Assembly (NCBI RefSeq): GCF_002251755.1
Contig: NZ_NOXT01000124.1
Location: 62,001-126,000 of the forward strand
Source of the DNA: Sandarakinorhabdus cyanobacteriorum
GTDB taxonomy: Bacteria > Pseudomonadota > Alphaproteobacteria > Sphingomonadales > Sphingomonadaceae
Reading direction: 5' to 3'
Length of the DNA stretch: 64,000 bases
Position 1 is the stretch's first letter. Each line of letters starts with the position of its first letter. A model generated the notes under the pieces. It saw only the letters and a program-made list of their open reading frames with translations, did not search any database and was not told where the DNA came from. Made by a program: the position numbers and the translations under genes. Positions 31,573-40,777 of this stretch are shown here, in pieces.

Positions 31573-32877
31573 ATGAGCAGCCAGCCGATTGCGGATATCC
31601 GCCCCGATGGGTTTTTCGAAACGCCGGTTGCCGGCAGCGATCCGGCCGTGGCTGCCGCGATTGCCGCCGAGCTTGATCGCCAGCAGAACCAGATCGAGCT
31701 GATCGCGAGCGAAAACATCGTGTCGCGCGCCGTGCTGGAAGCACAGGGCAGCGTGTTCACCAACAAATATGCCGAAGGCTATCCCGGCAAGCGTTATTAC
31801 CAGGGCTGCCACCCGTCCGACGTGGTGGAGCAACTGGCCATTGATCGCGCCAAGGCGCTGTTTGGCGCCGAATATGCCAATGTGCAGCCGCATTCGGGTG
31901 CGCAGGCCAATGGCGCGGTGATGCTGGCGCTGGTGAAGCCGGGCGAGACCATCCTGGGCATGAGCCTGGATGCCGGCGGCCACCTGACCCATGGCGCCAA
32001 GGCGGCAATGAGCGGCAAATGGTTCAACGCCGTGCAATATGGTGTGCGCCGCGAGGATCATCTGATTGATTATGACGAGGTCGAGCGCCTGGCCGTGGAG
32101 CACAAGCCGGTGCTGATCATCGCTGGTGGCTCGGCCTATCCGCGCCATATTGATTTCGCCCGATTCCGTGCCATTGCCGACAAGGTGGGCGCCCGCCTGC
32201 ATGTGGACATGGCGCATTTCGCCGGGCTGGTGGCGGCGGGCCTGCACCCCTCCCCCATCCCGCATGCCGATGTGGTGACGACGACCACGCACAAGACGCT
32301 GCGCGGGCCCCGGGGTGGCATGATCCTGAGCCGCGATGCCGAACTGGGCAAGAAGTTCAACAGCGCCGTGTTCCCCGGCCTGCAGGGCGGCCCGCTGATG
32401 CATGTGATCGCCGCCAAGGCCGTGGCTTTTGGCGAGGCGCTGCAGCCGGAGTTCAAGGATTACAGCCGCGCGGTGATCGCCAACGCCCAGGCCCTGGCCC
32501 AGCGGCTGGTGGAGCGCGGCTGCGCCGTGGTCGCCGGTGGCACCGACACGCACCTGGCGCTGATCGATTTGTCGCCAAAGGGCATCACCGGCAAGGATGC
32601 GGATGAAGCGCTGGAGCGCGCCGGCATCACCTGCAACAAGAATGGCGTGCCCTTCGATCCGCTGCCGCCGACCAAGACCAGTGGCATCCGCGTCGGCTCG
32701 CCCGCCGGCACCACCCGCGGCTTTGGCATTGCGGAATTCCAGGCCATTGGTGACATGATCGCCGATGTGCTGGACGGGCTGGCCGCCAATGGCCATGATG
32801 GCAATGCAGCGGTTGAGCAGGCGGTGAATGCCCGCGTGCGGGCGCTGTGCGCGCGGTTCCCGATCTATCCGGCCTGA
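31573..32877 (+). CDS. glyA: Serine hydroxymethyltransferase
   Basis: A 434-residue fold-type I PLP enzyme. Conserved SHMT motifs are [41 protein letters not shown] and the PLP-lysine loop [16 protein letters not shown]. It converts serine and tetrahydrofolate to glycine and methylene-tetrahydrofolate, the main source of one-carbon units. The rpiB-glyA-(small membrane protein)-nrdR order seen here is common in alphaproteobacteria. A short leader of 12 bases follows rpiB, so no riboswitch fits between them. Confidence 0.97.
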   Translation: MSSQPIADIRPDGFFETPVAGSDPAVAAAIAAELDRQQNQIELIASENIVSRAVLEAQGSVFTNKYAEGYPGKRYYQGCHPSDVVEQLAIDRAKALFGAEYANVQPHSGAQANGAVMLALVKPGETILGMSLDAGGHLTHGAKAAMSGKWFNAVQYGVRREDHLIDYDEVERLAVEHKPVLIIAGGSAYPRHIDFARFRAIADKVGARLHVDMAHFAGLVAAGLHPSPIPHADVVTTTTHKTLRGPRGGMILSRDAELGKKFNSAVFPGLQGGPLMHVIAAKAVAFGEALQPEFKDYSRAVIANAQALAQRLVERGCAVVAGGTDTHLALIDLSPKGITGKDADEALERAGITCNKNGVPFDPLPPTKTSGIRVGSPAGTTRGFGIAEFQAIGDMIADVLDGLAANGHDGNAAVEQAVNARVRALCARFPIYPA

Positions 32878-32907
32878 ACTGCCGCGCCAGGCGGAAGGGA
32901 GCGGGCA

Positions 32908-33294
32908 ATGGCGGAAGACGGACAGGGTGACGGCAAGCCGGAACCCGACAAGCTGACCCGACTGGCGGAAGACGCCGCCGCAGCCGGCCGCCGCGCGCTG
33001 GACAATGAAACCGGCCGGCAGGTGGCCGACATCGCCGACGCCGGCTTCACCCGCGCCGGGCAGGTGGTGGACAATCTGCTCGACAGCCCCGGCGGGCAAC
33101 AGCTGAAGCAGGGCGCCAATGATCTGTTGAACAAGGCCGGGCCGGTGAGCCAGAGCGATGCTGGCCGCAACATCATTGCCGGCGCGGCGGTGGGCTTTTT
33201 CATTGGCCTGATCTTTTCCTTTATCGGCATTTTCTGGGGCACGATGCTGGGCGCGGGCCTTGGTTTCCTGCGCACCATCACCCGGAGGTCCTGA
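32908..33294 (+). CDS. Small membrane protein of unknown function
   Basis: I do not recognise a family. The 128-residue protein has an acidic, helical cytoplasmic part (residues 1-85, [27 protein letters not shown]...) and a Gly-rich transmembrane hairpin (about 88-120, [32 protein letters not shown]) ending in TITRRS. It lies 30 bases after glyA and shares a TGATG junction with nrdR, so it is in the same transcript. It may be a glycine-zipper-like membrane protein. Confidence 0.75.
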   Translation: MAEDGQGDGKPEPDKLTRLAEDAAAAGRRALDNETGRQVADIADAGFTRAGQVVDNLLDSPGGQQLKQGANDLLNKAGPVSQSDAGRNIIAGAAVGFFIGLIFSFIGIFWGTMLGAGLGFLRTITRRS

Positions 33295-33773
33295 TGCGCT
33301 GCCCCTTCTGCGGCCATGATGACACCCAGGTGAAGGACAGCCGGCCGACCGAAGATTCGGCCGCCATCCGTCGCCGCCGTCAGTGCCCGGCCTGCGGTGG
33401 CCGCTTCACCACCTTTGAGCGGGTGCAGCTGCGCGAACTGATCATCGTCAAGAAGACCGGCCGCAAGGAGCCGTTCGAGCGCGACAAGCTGGCGCGGTCC
33501 ATCGAGATCGCCTGCCGCAAGCGCCCGGTGGAGGCCGAGCGCATCGAGCGGCTGGTCAATGGCGTGGTGCGCCAGCTGGAATCGCTGGGCGAGGCCGAGA
33601 TTGACGTGGGCGTGGTGGGCGAGCTGGTGATGGAGGCGCTGCAGAGCCTGGACCCGGTCGCCTATATCCGCTTTGCCAGCGTGTATCGCGATTTCCGCGA
33701 GGCGAAGGATTTCGAGACCTTTGTGGGCGGCCTCAGCGAAGCGGTGAGCGGCACGAAGGGCAAAGCCGACTGA
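33294..33773 (+). CDS. nrdR: Transcriptional repressor NrdR
   Basis: A 159-residue protein. The N-terminal zinc ribbon has C3, C6, C31 and C34 ([10 protein letters not shown]...[11 protein letters not shown]), followed by the ATP-cone domain (about 49-139: [23 protein letters not shown]). NrdR senses ATP/dATP and represses ribonucleotide reductase genes by binding NrdR boxes. No nrd genes lie in the window. A GGAGG site and TGATG overlap place it in the glyA operon. Confidence 0.97.
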   Translation: MRCPFCGHDDTQVKDSRPTEDSAAIRRRRQCPACGGRFTTFERVQLRELIIVKKTGRKEPFERDKLARSIEIACRKRPVEAERIERLVNGVVRQLESLGEAEIDVGVVGELVMEALQSLDPVAYIRFASVYRDFREAKDFETFVGGLSEAVSGTKGKAD

Positions 33774-33793
33774 CAGCGCCGGCCAAAGCCGAT

Positions 33794-34561
33794 ATGGGCA
33801 GCGCCATGAACCCGCCGCCCGAACCGCACCACATGCCGCCCAACCCGCCGGCCGTCATCCTGGTGCGGCCGCAGCTGGGCATGAACATTGGCGCTGTGGC
33901 GCGTGCCATGCTGAACTTTGGCCTGACGGAACTGCGCCTGGTGGCCCCGCGCGATGGCTGGCCCAATCCCGAAGCCGGGCCATCGGCAGCCGGCGCCGAT
34001 GCGGTGATCGAAGGTGCGGTGGTGTTTGACACGCTGGCCGATGCCATTGCCGATTGCGCGCTGACCATCGGCACCGCGATGACCACGCGCGACATGATCC
34101 GGCGGGTCACCTCGCCGGCTGGCGCCGTGGCCGAAATGCGCGCGGCGCCGGTGACATCGGCGCTCGTGTTTGGGCCGGAGCGCACCGGGCTGACGCGCGA
34201 GGATCTGCTGCATTGCCATGCGCTGTGCACCATTCCCAGCAATCCCGATTTCGGCAGCCTCAACCTGGCACAGGCGGTGGCGGTGATGGGCTATGCCTGG
34301 GTGATGGCGCATGATGCGCCGCCGCCCAGCTGGATCGTCAATCACGAGGGCCCCGCCCCGCAGGCCGATCTGGCCGGGCTGATCGCGGCGCTGGAAGCGC
34401 AACTGGCGGACAACGGCTGGTTCAACCCCGCCCCCGGCCGCAGCGAAAGCGCGCGGCGCATGCTGCGCAACATACTGACCCGGCCGGGCTTCACCGCGGC
34501 CGAGGTGCAGTTCCTGCGCGGTGTGGTGCGCAGCCTCAGCACGCCACGACCCGGTCAATAA
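33794..34561 (+). CDS. trmJ: TrmJ-like tRNA 2'-O-methyltransferase (SpoU/SPOUT)
   Basis: A 255-residue SPOUT methylase. The N-terminal motif is PAVILVRPQLGMNIGAVARAMLNFG. The SAM-knot motifs are VFGPERTGLTREDLLHCHALCTIPSNPDFGSLNLAQAVAVMGY. This matches the TrmJ group, which methylates the ribose at position 32 of tRNA anticodon loops. In-frame ATGs at 33794, 33806 and 33833 are all possible starts. It lies 20 bases after nrdR. Its stop overlaps the convergent hydrolase gene by seven bases. Confidence 0.88.
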   Translation: MGSAMNPPPEPHHMPPNPPAVILVRPQLGMNIGAVARAMLNFGLTELRLVAPRDGWPNPEAGPSAAGADAVIEGAVVFDTLADAIADCALTIGTAMTTRDMIRRVTSPAGAVAEMRAAPVTSALVFGPERTGLTREDLLHCHALCTIPSNPDFGSLNLAQAVAVMGYAWVMAHDAPPPSWIVNHEGPAPQADLAGLIAALEAQLADNGWFNPAPGRSESARRMLRNILTRPGFTAAEVQFLRGVVRSLSTPRPGQ

Positions 34562-35712
34562 GACGGCAGACCGGGATATTCCCAGCGCCAGGGCACGCCG
34601 GTTTCGCCCAGCACGGCCCGCACCAGCGCCGGAAAGGCGGCTTCGGCCCTCACATCGTTGGCCAGGATCAGCACGCAGCGTTGCTGCCGTTCCAGGCAGA
34701 CCAGCGTGTTGGCGGTGATGTCGTTGTGGCCGCCCTTGTACCAGCCCGGCCCCTGCGGCCCGGAAAAGCCGATCACGCCCAGCGCCGCCGCTGCTGCCGG
34801 CCGGCCGGCAGCCGGGGCTTCGGGGGCGAGGGACGGAAACTGCGTGGCCGTGGTGATCGGCAGGGTGCCGCGGGCGAACTCCCGCCGCCATGCTGGTGGC
34901 AGGCCATGGCCGCGCACCATGGCGGCGGCCAGTCTTGCCAGATCATTGATGCTGCCATCCATCGATCCGGCGGCGCGCACCCGGCTGCGTTCATCATGCG
35001 GCTCGGGTTGGCCGGCGGCGTTCCAGCCATCGGCCAGATCGCTGGCAAAATCCGGTCGCCATTTCAGGCTGGTGCGGGTCATGCCGAGGGGCCGGAACAG
35101 CCGTCGCTGCAATTCAGATTCCAGATCCAGGCCCAGCCCCTGTTCCAGCCCGAACTGCAACAGCATGATGCCTTCGCCGGAATAGGCATAGCGGCTGCCC
35201 GGATTGAAATGGATGCGCAGTTTCTGATCGGGTTCGAGAAACCAGAAATTGGCAAAGCCGGTGGCATGGTTGAGCACCATGCGCGGCGTGATCGCCTGCC
35301 AGCGCGGATCGCCGGCCAGATCACCCCAGTGGCCATAGGCATCTGGATTGCCATAATCGGGCAGCGGCCGGGGCAACAGTGTGGCAATCGGCCGATCCAG
35401 ATCAAGCCGGCCTTCGGCGGCCAGTTGCACGGCCAGGTAACCAGTGACCGCCTTGGTCAGCGAAGCGGCATACATCACGGTATCAGCGGTGAGCGGGGCG
35501 CCAGCGGCGTTGCGTTCGCCAAAGGCCTGCACGCTGGCAACCTGGCCGTTGGCTATCACCGCGATGGCCAGGCCGCGGGCGCCGGTGCTGGCCATCGCGG
35601 CCCGGGCTGCGGTGGCCACCGCAGCGGCCGTCGGCACAGGGGTGGCCGCAGCCGCAGCGGGCAGCAGCGCCAATGCTGCGGCAGCGGCATTGCGCAGCCC
35701 CGAACCTGTCAT
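34555..35712 (-). CDS. Serine hydrolase of the class C beta-lactamase/PBP4* fold
   Basis: A 385-residue protein with an Ala-rich signal peptide (residues 1 to about 26). The catalytic S-x-x-K is SLTK in MYAASLTKAVTGYLAVQ. The second motif is YSGEG (Y-x-G), and the third region GWYKGGHND replaces the KTG. This is typical of the beta-lactamase-related esterase and D-peptidase family, not of true AmpC enzymes. Activity could be an esterase or a peptidase. An AGGAG site precedes ATG 35712. It converges on the TrmJ gene with a seven-base overlap. Confidence 0.85.
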   Translation of the reverse strand: MTGSGLRNAAAAALALLPAAAAATPVPTAAAVATAARAAMASTGARGLAIAVIANGQVASVQAFGERNAAGAPLTADTVMYAASLTKAVTGYLAVQLAAEGRLDLDRPIATLLPRPLPDYGNPDAYGHWGDLAGDPRWQAITPRMVLNHATGFANFWFLEPDQKLRIHFNPGSRYAYSGEGIMLLQFGLEQGLGLDLESELQRRLFRPLGMTRTSLKWRPDFASDLADGWNAAGQPEPHDERSRVRAAGSMDGSINDLARLAAAMVRGHGLPPAWRREFARGTLPITTATQFPSLAPEAPAAGRPAAAAALGVIGFSGPQGPGWYKGGHNDITANTLVCLERQQRCVLILANDVRAEAAFPALVRAVLGETGVPWRWEYPGLPSY

Positions 35713-35793
35713 CGCCGTCTCCTGCCTGCCGGTCCGGCGATAATGTGGTACATCAGGCGCGGGACACAAGCCGGCGTTGGCCCGGATGATGGC

Positions 35794-35937
35794 TTATTTT
35801 CCGTTGGTCGCCTTGGCAGCGCCGCCGCCAAGCAGCAGGCCAAAGATGATGCCCAGCGCGATCTGATCGAAAATGATGCCGAACAGCAGGCAGATGATGA
35901 AGGTGCCGCCGCCGCTGGTGACTTGCTTCTTGTCCAT
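35794..35937 (-). CDS. Small 47-residue membrane protein
   Basis: MDKKQVTSGGGTFIICLLFG begins this protein, which continues as one or two short hydrophobic helices and ends GGGAAKATNGK. It is unrecognised. A strong GGGAGG site seven bases before the ATG supports real translation. It sits alone between the hydrolase gene and the divergent hemB. It may be a small regulatory or structural membrane peptide. Confidence 0.6.
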   Translation of the reverse strand: MDKKQVTSGGGTFIICLLFGIIFDQIALGIIFGLLLGGGAAKATNGK

Positions 35938-36034
35938 GCCTTGCCTCCCGCCGATGGGTTTGATGACGCGGCTGTAATCCGTCGTCAATGGGCAAGGCGT
36001 GACAGGGCGGGACGGAGCGCGTAAACGCCGGCGC

Positions 36035-37024
36035 ATGACTCAGTTTCCGCACACCCGCCTGCGCCGCACCCGCATGACCGCGTGGAGCCGCGATCTCCAC
36101 CGCGAAACCAGCCTGTCGCCGGCCAATCTGATCTGGCCGCTGTTCCCCACCGAAGGCCATGACCAGGAAGTGCCCGTGGGCACCATGCCGGGCGTGTCGC
36201 GCCTCAGCGTGGACCGGCTGGCCAAGGCGGCGAAGGAAGCCGCGTCCCTGGGCATTCCGGCGGTGGCGCTGTTTCCGCACACCAGCCCGGCCCGGCGCAG
36301 CGAGGACGCGAAGGAAGCGCTGAACCCCGACAACCTCATTTGCCGCGCCATCCGCGCCATCAAGGATGCCGCGCCGGAGGTGGGGGTGCTCACCGACGTG
36401 GCGCTCGACCTCTACACCAGCCATGGCCACGACGGGCTGATTTCGGACAGTGGCGAGATCCTGAACGACGCCACGGTGGAGATGCTGGTCGGCCAATCGC
36501 TGAACCAGGCCCGCGCCGGTTGTGACATCATCGCGCCATCCGACATGATGGACGGCCGCATCGAGGCCATTCGCGCCGGGCTGGAGGGCGACGGGTTCCA
36601 CAACACCCAGATCATGGCCTATTCGGCCAAATATGCCTCCGCCTTCTATGGCCCCTATCGCGACGCGGTCGGCAGCGGCGGCGTGCTGAAGGGCGACAAG
36701 AAAACCTATCAGATGGACCCGGCCAATGCCCGCGAGGCGCTGCGCGAAGTGGCGATGGACATCGAGGAGGGCGCTGATTCGGTGATGGTGAAGCCGGGCA
36801 TGCCCTATCTCGACATCATCCGCGCCATCCGCGATGCCTTTGATGTGCCGGTGTTCGCCTATCAGGTGTCGGGCGAATATGCGATGCTGGAAGCCGCGAT
36901 TGCCGCCGGCGTGCTGGATCGCGGCAAGGGCGTGCTGGAAGCGCTGATGAGCTTCCGCCGAGCCGGCTGCTCGGGCGTGCTGACCTATCACGCGCCACTG
37001 GCCGCGCGGCTGATGGGGGCGTGA
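36035..37024 (+). CDS. hemB: Delta-aminolevulinic acid dehydratase (porphobilinogen synthase)
   Basis: A 329-residue HemB. The Schiff-base lysines are in IMAYSAKYASAFYGPYRDA and DSVMVKPGMPYLDII. The metal-binding loop LTDVALDLYTSHGHDG lacks the zinc cysteines (Asp and Ser/Thr-like residues instead), so this is the Mg-dependent type common in alphaproteobacteria. It joins two aminolevulinates into porphobilinogen for heme synthesis. The start MTQFPHTRLRRTRMTAWSRD fits family members. Confidence 0.96.
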   Translation: MTQFPHTRLRRTRMTAWSRDLHRETSLSPANLIWPLFPTEGHDQEVPVGTMPGVSRLSVDRLAKAAKEAASLGIPAVALFPHTSPARRSEDAKEALNPDNLICRAIRAIKDAAPEVGVLTDVALDLYTSHGHDGLISDSGEILNDATVEMLVGQSLNQARAGCDIIAPSDMMDGRIEAIRAGLEGDGFHNTQIMAYSAKYASAFYGPYRDAVGSGGVLKGDKKTYQMDPANAREALREVAMDIEEGADSVMVKPGMPYLDIIRAIRDAFDVPVFAYQVSGEYAMLEAAIAAGVLDRGKGVLEALMSFRRAGCSGVLTYHAPLAARLMGA

Positions 37025-37204
37025 GCCGGCTTTGACCGGCCGGGCCTTCATGTTATGCTGAAGGCTGGTTCTGGAGTGGATATGCGCGAGATTGTTTCTG
37101 GCTGCTGACCGATAGCCACTTTGCGGCTGTTGGTTCGCGTTGCTGCCATCCGGCCTGCCGGCGGGATGCGGCGATCTGCAACCCATGCAGAAGAGCCAGA
37201 TTCA

Positions 37205-37459
37205 ATGGATATTTCGCGCGCGGAACAGCGCATTTTGCACCTGCTGGCGCAAGGCGGCAGCATTCATCATCGCCGTGAGGACGGCCAGATCGTCGATGTC
37301 AAATGCTTCACCCGGGATGGCGCTTGCCTGACCGGCTTCAGCCTTGACCTGTTCGCCCGGCTGAAACGCCGGGGGTATGTGGAATCGCGCGGTGGCGCGC
37401 CCTATCGCATTTCCCGCTTGAGCCTGGCGCGGGTGCGGAGCCAACTCGACAATCGATAG
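37205..37459 (+). CDS. YjhX family (UPF0386) winged-helix-like protein
   Basis: An 84-residue protein matching the YjhX family along its length: MDISRAEQRILHLLAQGGSI, then VKCFTRDGACLTGFSLDLF, and the terminal PYRISRLSLARVRSQLDNR. In E. coli YjhX is a putative toxin paired with the acetyltransferase YjhQ. Here an acetyltransferase gene lies three bases away but on the opposite strand, so the two are convergent and not an operon. Stand-alone copies are frequent in alphaproteobacteria. The 180-base gap after hemB holds no other gene that I can support. Confidence 0.8.
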   Translation: MDISRAEQRILHLLAQGGSIHHRREDGQIVDVKCFTRDGACLTGFSLDLFARLKRRGYVESRGGAPYRISRLSLARVRSQLDNR

Positions 37460-37462
37460 GGG

Positions 37463-37951
37463 TCAGGCGCTGGCAGGGCCAAGCGGCAACTGCCAGCGCC
37501 AAACCTCGCCATCCTCAGGCTCGATCACCGTGCCGACAAAGGCAAAGCCGTTGCGGCGCAGCACGGTGGTTGAGGGGTTTTCGGCCATCAACGTGTGGGC
37601 GATGATCGTGCGCGCACCGTGCTGGCGGGCCATGGCGATCAGGCCGGCGGCGATGGCGGTGGCGACGCCCTGCCCTTCGCACATTGGGAAGGTGCCATAG
37701 CCGATTTCCACGCCGCCATTGGCATCGGGCGGCGCCTTGAAGCCACCAAGGCCCTTTATGCTGCCATCATCCGCCAATGCCCACCAATCGGCCCAGGGCG
37801 CCGGACGCGGGCGGGCGCCCATGATGGCCAATATCTCGGCCAGATGGGCGCGGCCTTCGTCGACCGTCGGATAATGGCGGGTGATGCCGGCCAGCAGTGC
37901 GGGTGACGGATCGGCCAGATCGGCCGCGCTGGCCGGGATGAGGCGGATCAC
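37463..37951 (-). CDS. GNAT acetyltransferase
   Basis: A 162-residue GNAT protein. The acetyl-CoA motif A is FPMCEGQGVATAIAAGLIAMA (Q-x-x-G-x-A form), followed by motif B ENPSTTVLRRNGFAFVGTVIEPEDGEVWRW. It resembles RimJ/RimL-like N-acetyltransferases. The substrate is unknown. Its start overlaps the end of the intradiol dioxygenase gene by four bases, suggesting co-transcription. It converges on the YjhX gene with three bases between stops. Confidence 0.82.
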   Translation of the reverse strand: MIRLIPASAADLADPSPALLAGITRHYPTVDEGRAHLAEILAIMGARPRPAPWADWWALADDGSIKGLGGFKAPPDANGGVEIGYGTFPMCEGQGVATAIAAGLIAMARQHGARTIIAHTLMAENPSTTVLRRNGFAFVGTVIEPEDGEVWRWQLPLGPASA

Positions 37952-38595
37952 CCGTCGATCAGGATGACATCAAAGCCCAGCCGGATGACGCCATCGGCGC
38001 GCTGGCCCAGGGCCTGGCCAAAGTTCACCGGCGGCATCGGCCCGCCGACCTTCTGGTCAAGATCATGGGCCAGCGTCTCATCCTGGCCCAGCAGCGGATC
38101 GCCGGCGAAATACATCTGCGTCACCAGCCGGTTGAGCTGTCCATCGACCTGATAATGGATATGCTTGGCGCGCCAGCTGGAACCGACATTATAGGCGCCC
38201 GGTTCGATGCTGAGGAATCGATAGGCGCCATCCTTGTCGGCCACCAGGCTGGCAAAGCCTTCGAAATTGGGATCGAGCGGCACCGTGCTGTTGTCGCTCT
38301 TGTGGGCATAGCGGCCGCCGGCATTGGCCTGCCAGATCTCGATCTTCGCGCCCGGAACCGGTTGGCCCTTCATGTTGAGGATGCGGCCCGACACCTCGAT
38401 CAGTTTGCCGGTCGCCTTGCCGGCACGGCCGGCCACCTGCACCAGATCGGCATCGGCGTCGGATGGCTTTTGCACCGGATAAAAGGGCCCCAGCGCCATC
38501 GGCATGGTTGGGTCCGCAGCCAGGGCCGGGGCCGCCAGGCCGCCCGCCAATACCAGACCCGCCTGCCCGAGCAGACGCCGCCGCGTGATGATCAT
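37948..38595 (-). CDS. Exported intradiol ring-cleavage dioxygenase-like protein
   Basis: A 215-residue protein. The N terminus MIITRRRLLGQAGLVLAGGL is a twin-arginine signal. The mature part is an intradiol dioxygenase fold with all four Fe(III) ligands visible: Y96 (GGRYAHKSD), Y135 (PGAYNVG), H145 and H147 (RAKHIHYQV). Related cytosolic enzymes cleave protocatechuate or catechol. The Tat signal places this one in the periplasm, where it may act on plant-derived aromatics. It is a single-subunit form, with no partner subunit or beta-ketoadipate genes nearby. Confidence 0.84.
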   Translation of the reverse strand: MIITRRRLLGQAGLVLAGGLAAPALAADPTMPMALGPFYPVQKPSDADADLVQVAGRAGKATGKLIEVSGRILNMKGQPVPGAKIEIWQANAGGRYAHKSDNSTVPLDPNFEGFASLVADKDGAYRFLSIEPGAYNVGSSWRAKHIHYQVDGQLNRLVTQMYFAGDPLLGQDETLAHDLDQKVGGPMPPVNFGQALGQRADGVIRLGFDVILIDG

Positions 38596-38703
38596 CGTAT
38601 ATCCCCCGTTGATTGCGCACAGCGTTCCACGCGATTTTGCAACAGGTCAAGCCGGCGGGGCCAATGCTTGCAACCGCGCCCCCCCTGCCCTAACGCGAAT
38701 CCC

Positions 38704-39741
38704 ATGACGGATCGCTATCGCATCGCGGTGTTGGGGGCTTCGGGCTATACCGGGGCTGATCTGGTGCGCCTGGCGCTGACGCATCCGCGCATCGAGATCG
38801 TGGCGCTGGCCGCCAATGCCAAGGCTGGGCAGACGATGGCGCAGATCTGGCCGCACTTCGCGCCCTATCCGAACCTGCCGGTGCTGGTGAAGGCCGACTC
38901 GATCGATTTTGCCCAGATCGATGCAGTGTTCGGCTGCCTGCCGCATGCGGCGTCGGCGGAATTGCTGTCAACCATCACCGGCCCGCGCATCATCGATCTG
39001 TCGGCGGATTTCCGGCTGAAGGATGCGGCCACCTATGCGGCCTGGTATGGCGGTGCCCATCCGGCACCGGCGCTGTTGGCGCAAGCGGTTTACGGCCTGA
39101 CCGAGTTTGCGCGTGATGCACTGCCGGCGGCGCGCATTGCCGCCTGCCCGGGCTGCTATCCCACGGCCGTGCTGCTGGCGCTGTTGCCGCTGGTGGCCGC
39201 CCACGCGATTTCGGCCGACAATATCACCGTCAACGCGCTGTCGGGCGTGTCGGGCGCCGGGCGCAGTCTGAAGGAAGCCAATCTCTTCCCCGAAGTGGCC
39301 GAAGCCGTGCACCCCTATGGCATCGGCCATCACCGTCACATGCCGGAAATGGAGCAGGAATTGAGTCTAAGGGCCGGCCGCGACGTGCGGATCAGCTTCA
39401 CGCCGCACCTCGTTCCGATGAACCGCGGCGAGCTGGTCACGTGCATCGTCGAGACCCAGCACGGGGCCGATTATCTGCGTGAGGTGCTGGCCGATGCCTA
39501 TACCCGCGAGCCGTTCGTGCATCTGCTGCCGGCCGGCGTGGCCCCGGCGACCCGCATGGTGCGCGGGTCCAACCATGTCGTGCTGAATGTGTTTGCCGAT
39601 CGTGTGCCCGGCCGGGCCATCGTGATCGCCGCCATCGACAATCTGGTGAAAGGCTCTTCGGGCCAGGCCATCCAGAATTTCAACCTGATGTTCGGCCTGC
39701 CCGAAACCATGGGGCTGGAGCAGGCGCCGCTGTTCCCATGA
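38704..39741 (+). CDS. argC: N-acetyl-gamma-glutamyl-phosphate reductase
   Basis: A 345-residue ArgC. The NADP-binding motif is GASGYTGADLVRL (G11-x2-G14-x2-G17). The catalytic cysteine is C151 in ACPGCYPTAVLLAL. The family stretch GVSGAGRSLKEANLF and the PHLVPMNRGEL motif are present. It catalyses the third step of arginine synthesis. Coupled to the downstream acetyltransferase by ATGA (39738-39741). Other arg genes are not in the window. Confidence 0.96.
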   Translation: MTDRYRIAVLGASGYTGADLVRLALTHPRIEIVALAANAKAGQTMAQIWPHFAPYPNLPVLVKADSIDFAQIDAVFGCLPHAASAELLSTITGPRIIDLSADFRLKDAATYAAWYGGAHPAPALLAQAVYGLTEFARDALPAARIAACPGCYPTAVLLALLPLVAAHAISADNITVNALSGVSGAGRSLKEANLFPEVAEAVHPYGIGHHRHMPEMEQELSLRAGRDVRISFTPHLVPMNRGELVTCIVETQHGADYLREVLADAYTREPFVHLLPAGVAPATRMVRGSNHVVLNVFADRVPGRAIVIAAIDNLVKGSSGQAIQNFNLMFGLPETMGLEQAPLFP

Positions 39742-40265
39742 TCGAAACCACCCGCCTGATCCTTCGGCCGTGGCGCGACGATGACCGCGCGCCTTTCGCC
39801 GCCATGGGGCAGGACGCGGAGGTGATGCGCCATCTGGGGCCGCTGCTGGACCGTGCCGGCAGTGATGCCATTGTTGACCGGCTGATCGCCATGCAGGCGG
39901 TTCTGGGCCATTGTTTCTGGGCGCTGGAACGGCGGGACAATGGCGCGTTCATCGGCTTTTGCGGGCTGAAGATGGCGCCGCTGGGCATTGCCGGCCTGTC
40001 GGGCGTGCCGGCAATCGGCTGGCGGCTGGCGCGGGCGGTCTGGGGCCAGGGCTTTGCCAGCGAAGCGGCGCAAGCCAGCCTCGATTGGGGCTGGCGCCAG
40101 GGCTTTGGCCGCATCGTGTCGATGACCGTGCCGGCCAATGTGCGCAGCCAGGCGGTGATGACGCGCATCGGCATGCGGCGCCGCGCCGATCTGGATTTCG
40201 ACCACCCCAATTTGGCCGAAGGCAACCCGCTGCGCCCGCATGTGGCGTTTGACATCACGCCATGA
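39738..40265 (+). CDS. GNAT acetyltransferase, RimJ/RimL type
   Basis: A 175-residue N-acetyltransferase. It starts ETTRLILRPWRDDDRAPFAAM, the standard RimJ/L opening. The acetyl-CoA motif is WRLARAVWGQGFASEAAQASLDW, followed by VPANVRSQAVMTRIGMRRRADLDFDHP. It probably acetylates a protein N terminus or a small amine, unspecified. It overlaps argC upstream and the carbonic anhydrase-like gene downstream, each by four bases, so the three are one transcript. Confidence 0.88.
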   Translation: MIETTRLILRPWRDDDRAPFAAMGQDAEVMRHLGPLLDRAGSDAIVDRLIAMQAVLGHCFWALERRDNGAFIGFCGLKMAPLGIAGLSGVPAIGWRLARAVWGQGFASEAAQASLDWGWRQGFGRIVSMTVPANVRSQAVMTRIGMRRRADLDFDHPNLAEGNPLRPHVAFDITP

Positions 40266-40774
40266 GCATCCACCCCTTTGGCGAGGATTGGCCGCAGATT
40301 GCGGAGGACGCCTTCATCGCCGCCGGCGCGCAGATCATCGGCAAAGTGGTGATCGGCGCCGGCAGTTCGATCTGGTTCAACTGCGTGCTGCGCGGCGATG
40401 TCGGGCGGATCAGCGTGGGCGCGCGCAGCAATATCCAGGATGGCAGCATCGTGCATGTGACCGGCGGCCGGTTTGACACGCACATCGGTGATGATGTGCT
40501 GATCGGCCATGGCTGCATCATCCACGGCTGCCGCATTGAAAGCGGCGCCTTCATCGGCATGAGCGCGGTGGTGCTGGATGGCGCCGTGGTCGAAGGCGGG
40601 GCGATGCTGGCGGCCGGCGCCCTGCTCACGCCGGGCAAGCGCGTGCCGGCGGGCGAATTGTGGGCGGGCCGGCCGGCCAGGTTTCTGCGCGTGCTGACCG
40701 AGACCGAACAGGCCGCCAACCGGGCCGGAGCGGCGGGCTATGCCCGGTTGGCGCAGCAGTATCGGGCGGGCTAG
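40262..40774 (+). CDS. Gamma-class carbonic anhydrase-like hexapeptide protein
   Basis: A 170-residue left-handed beta helix (residues about 15-135 with hexapeptide repeats such as VVIGAGSSIWFNCVLRGD). The three zinc/iron ligands of gamma carbonic anhydrases are present: H65 (SIVHVT), H83 and H88 (IGHGCIIHGC). Homologues include CaiE, PaaY and YrdA, for which carbonic anhydrase activity is variable. It ends the argC transcript and is convergent with the holin gene, four bases away. Confidence 0.9.
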   Translation: MSIHPFGEDWPQIAEDAFIAAGAQIIGKVVIGAGSSIWFNCVLRGDVGRISVGARSNIQDGSIVHVTGGRFDTHIGDDVLIGHGCIIHGCRIESGAFIGMSAVVLDGAVVEGGAMLAAGALLTPGKRVPAGELWAGRPARFLRVLTETEQAANRAGAAGYARLAQQYRAG

Positions 40775-40777
40775 GCG

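Noticed and set aside
31039-33099. A 686-codon minus-strand open frame opposite rpiB and glyA
   Set aside because: RpiB and GlyA are unambiguous on the plus strand.
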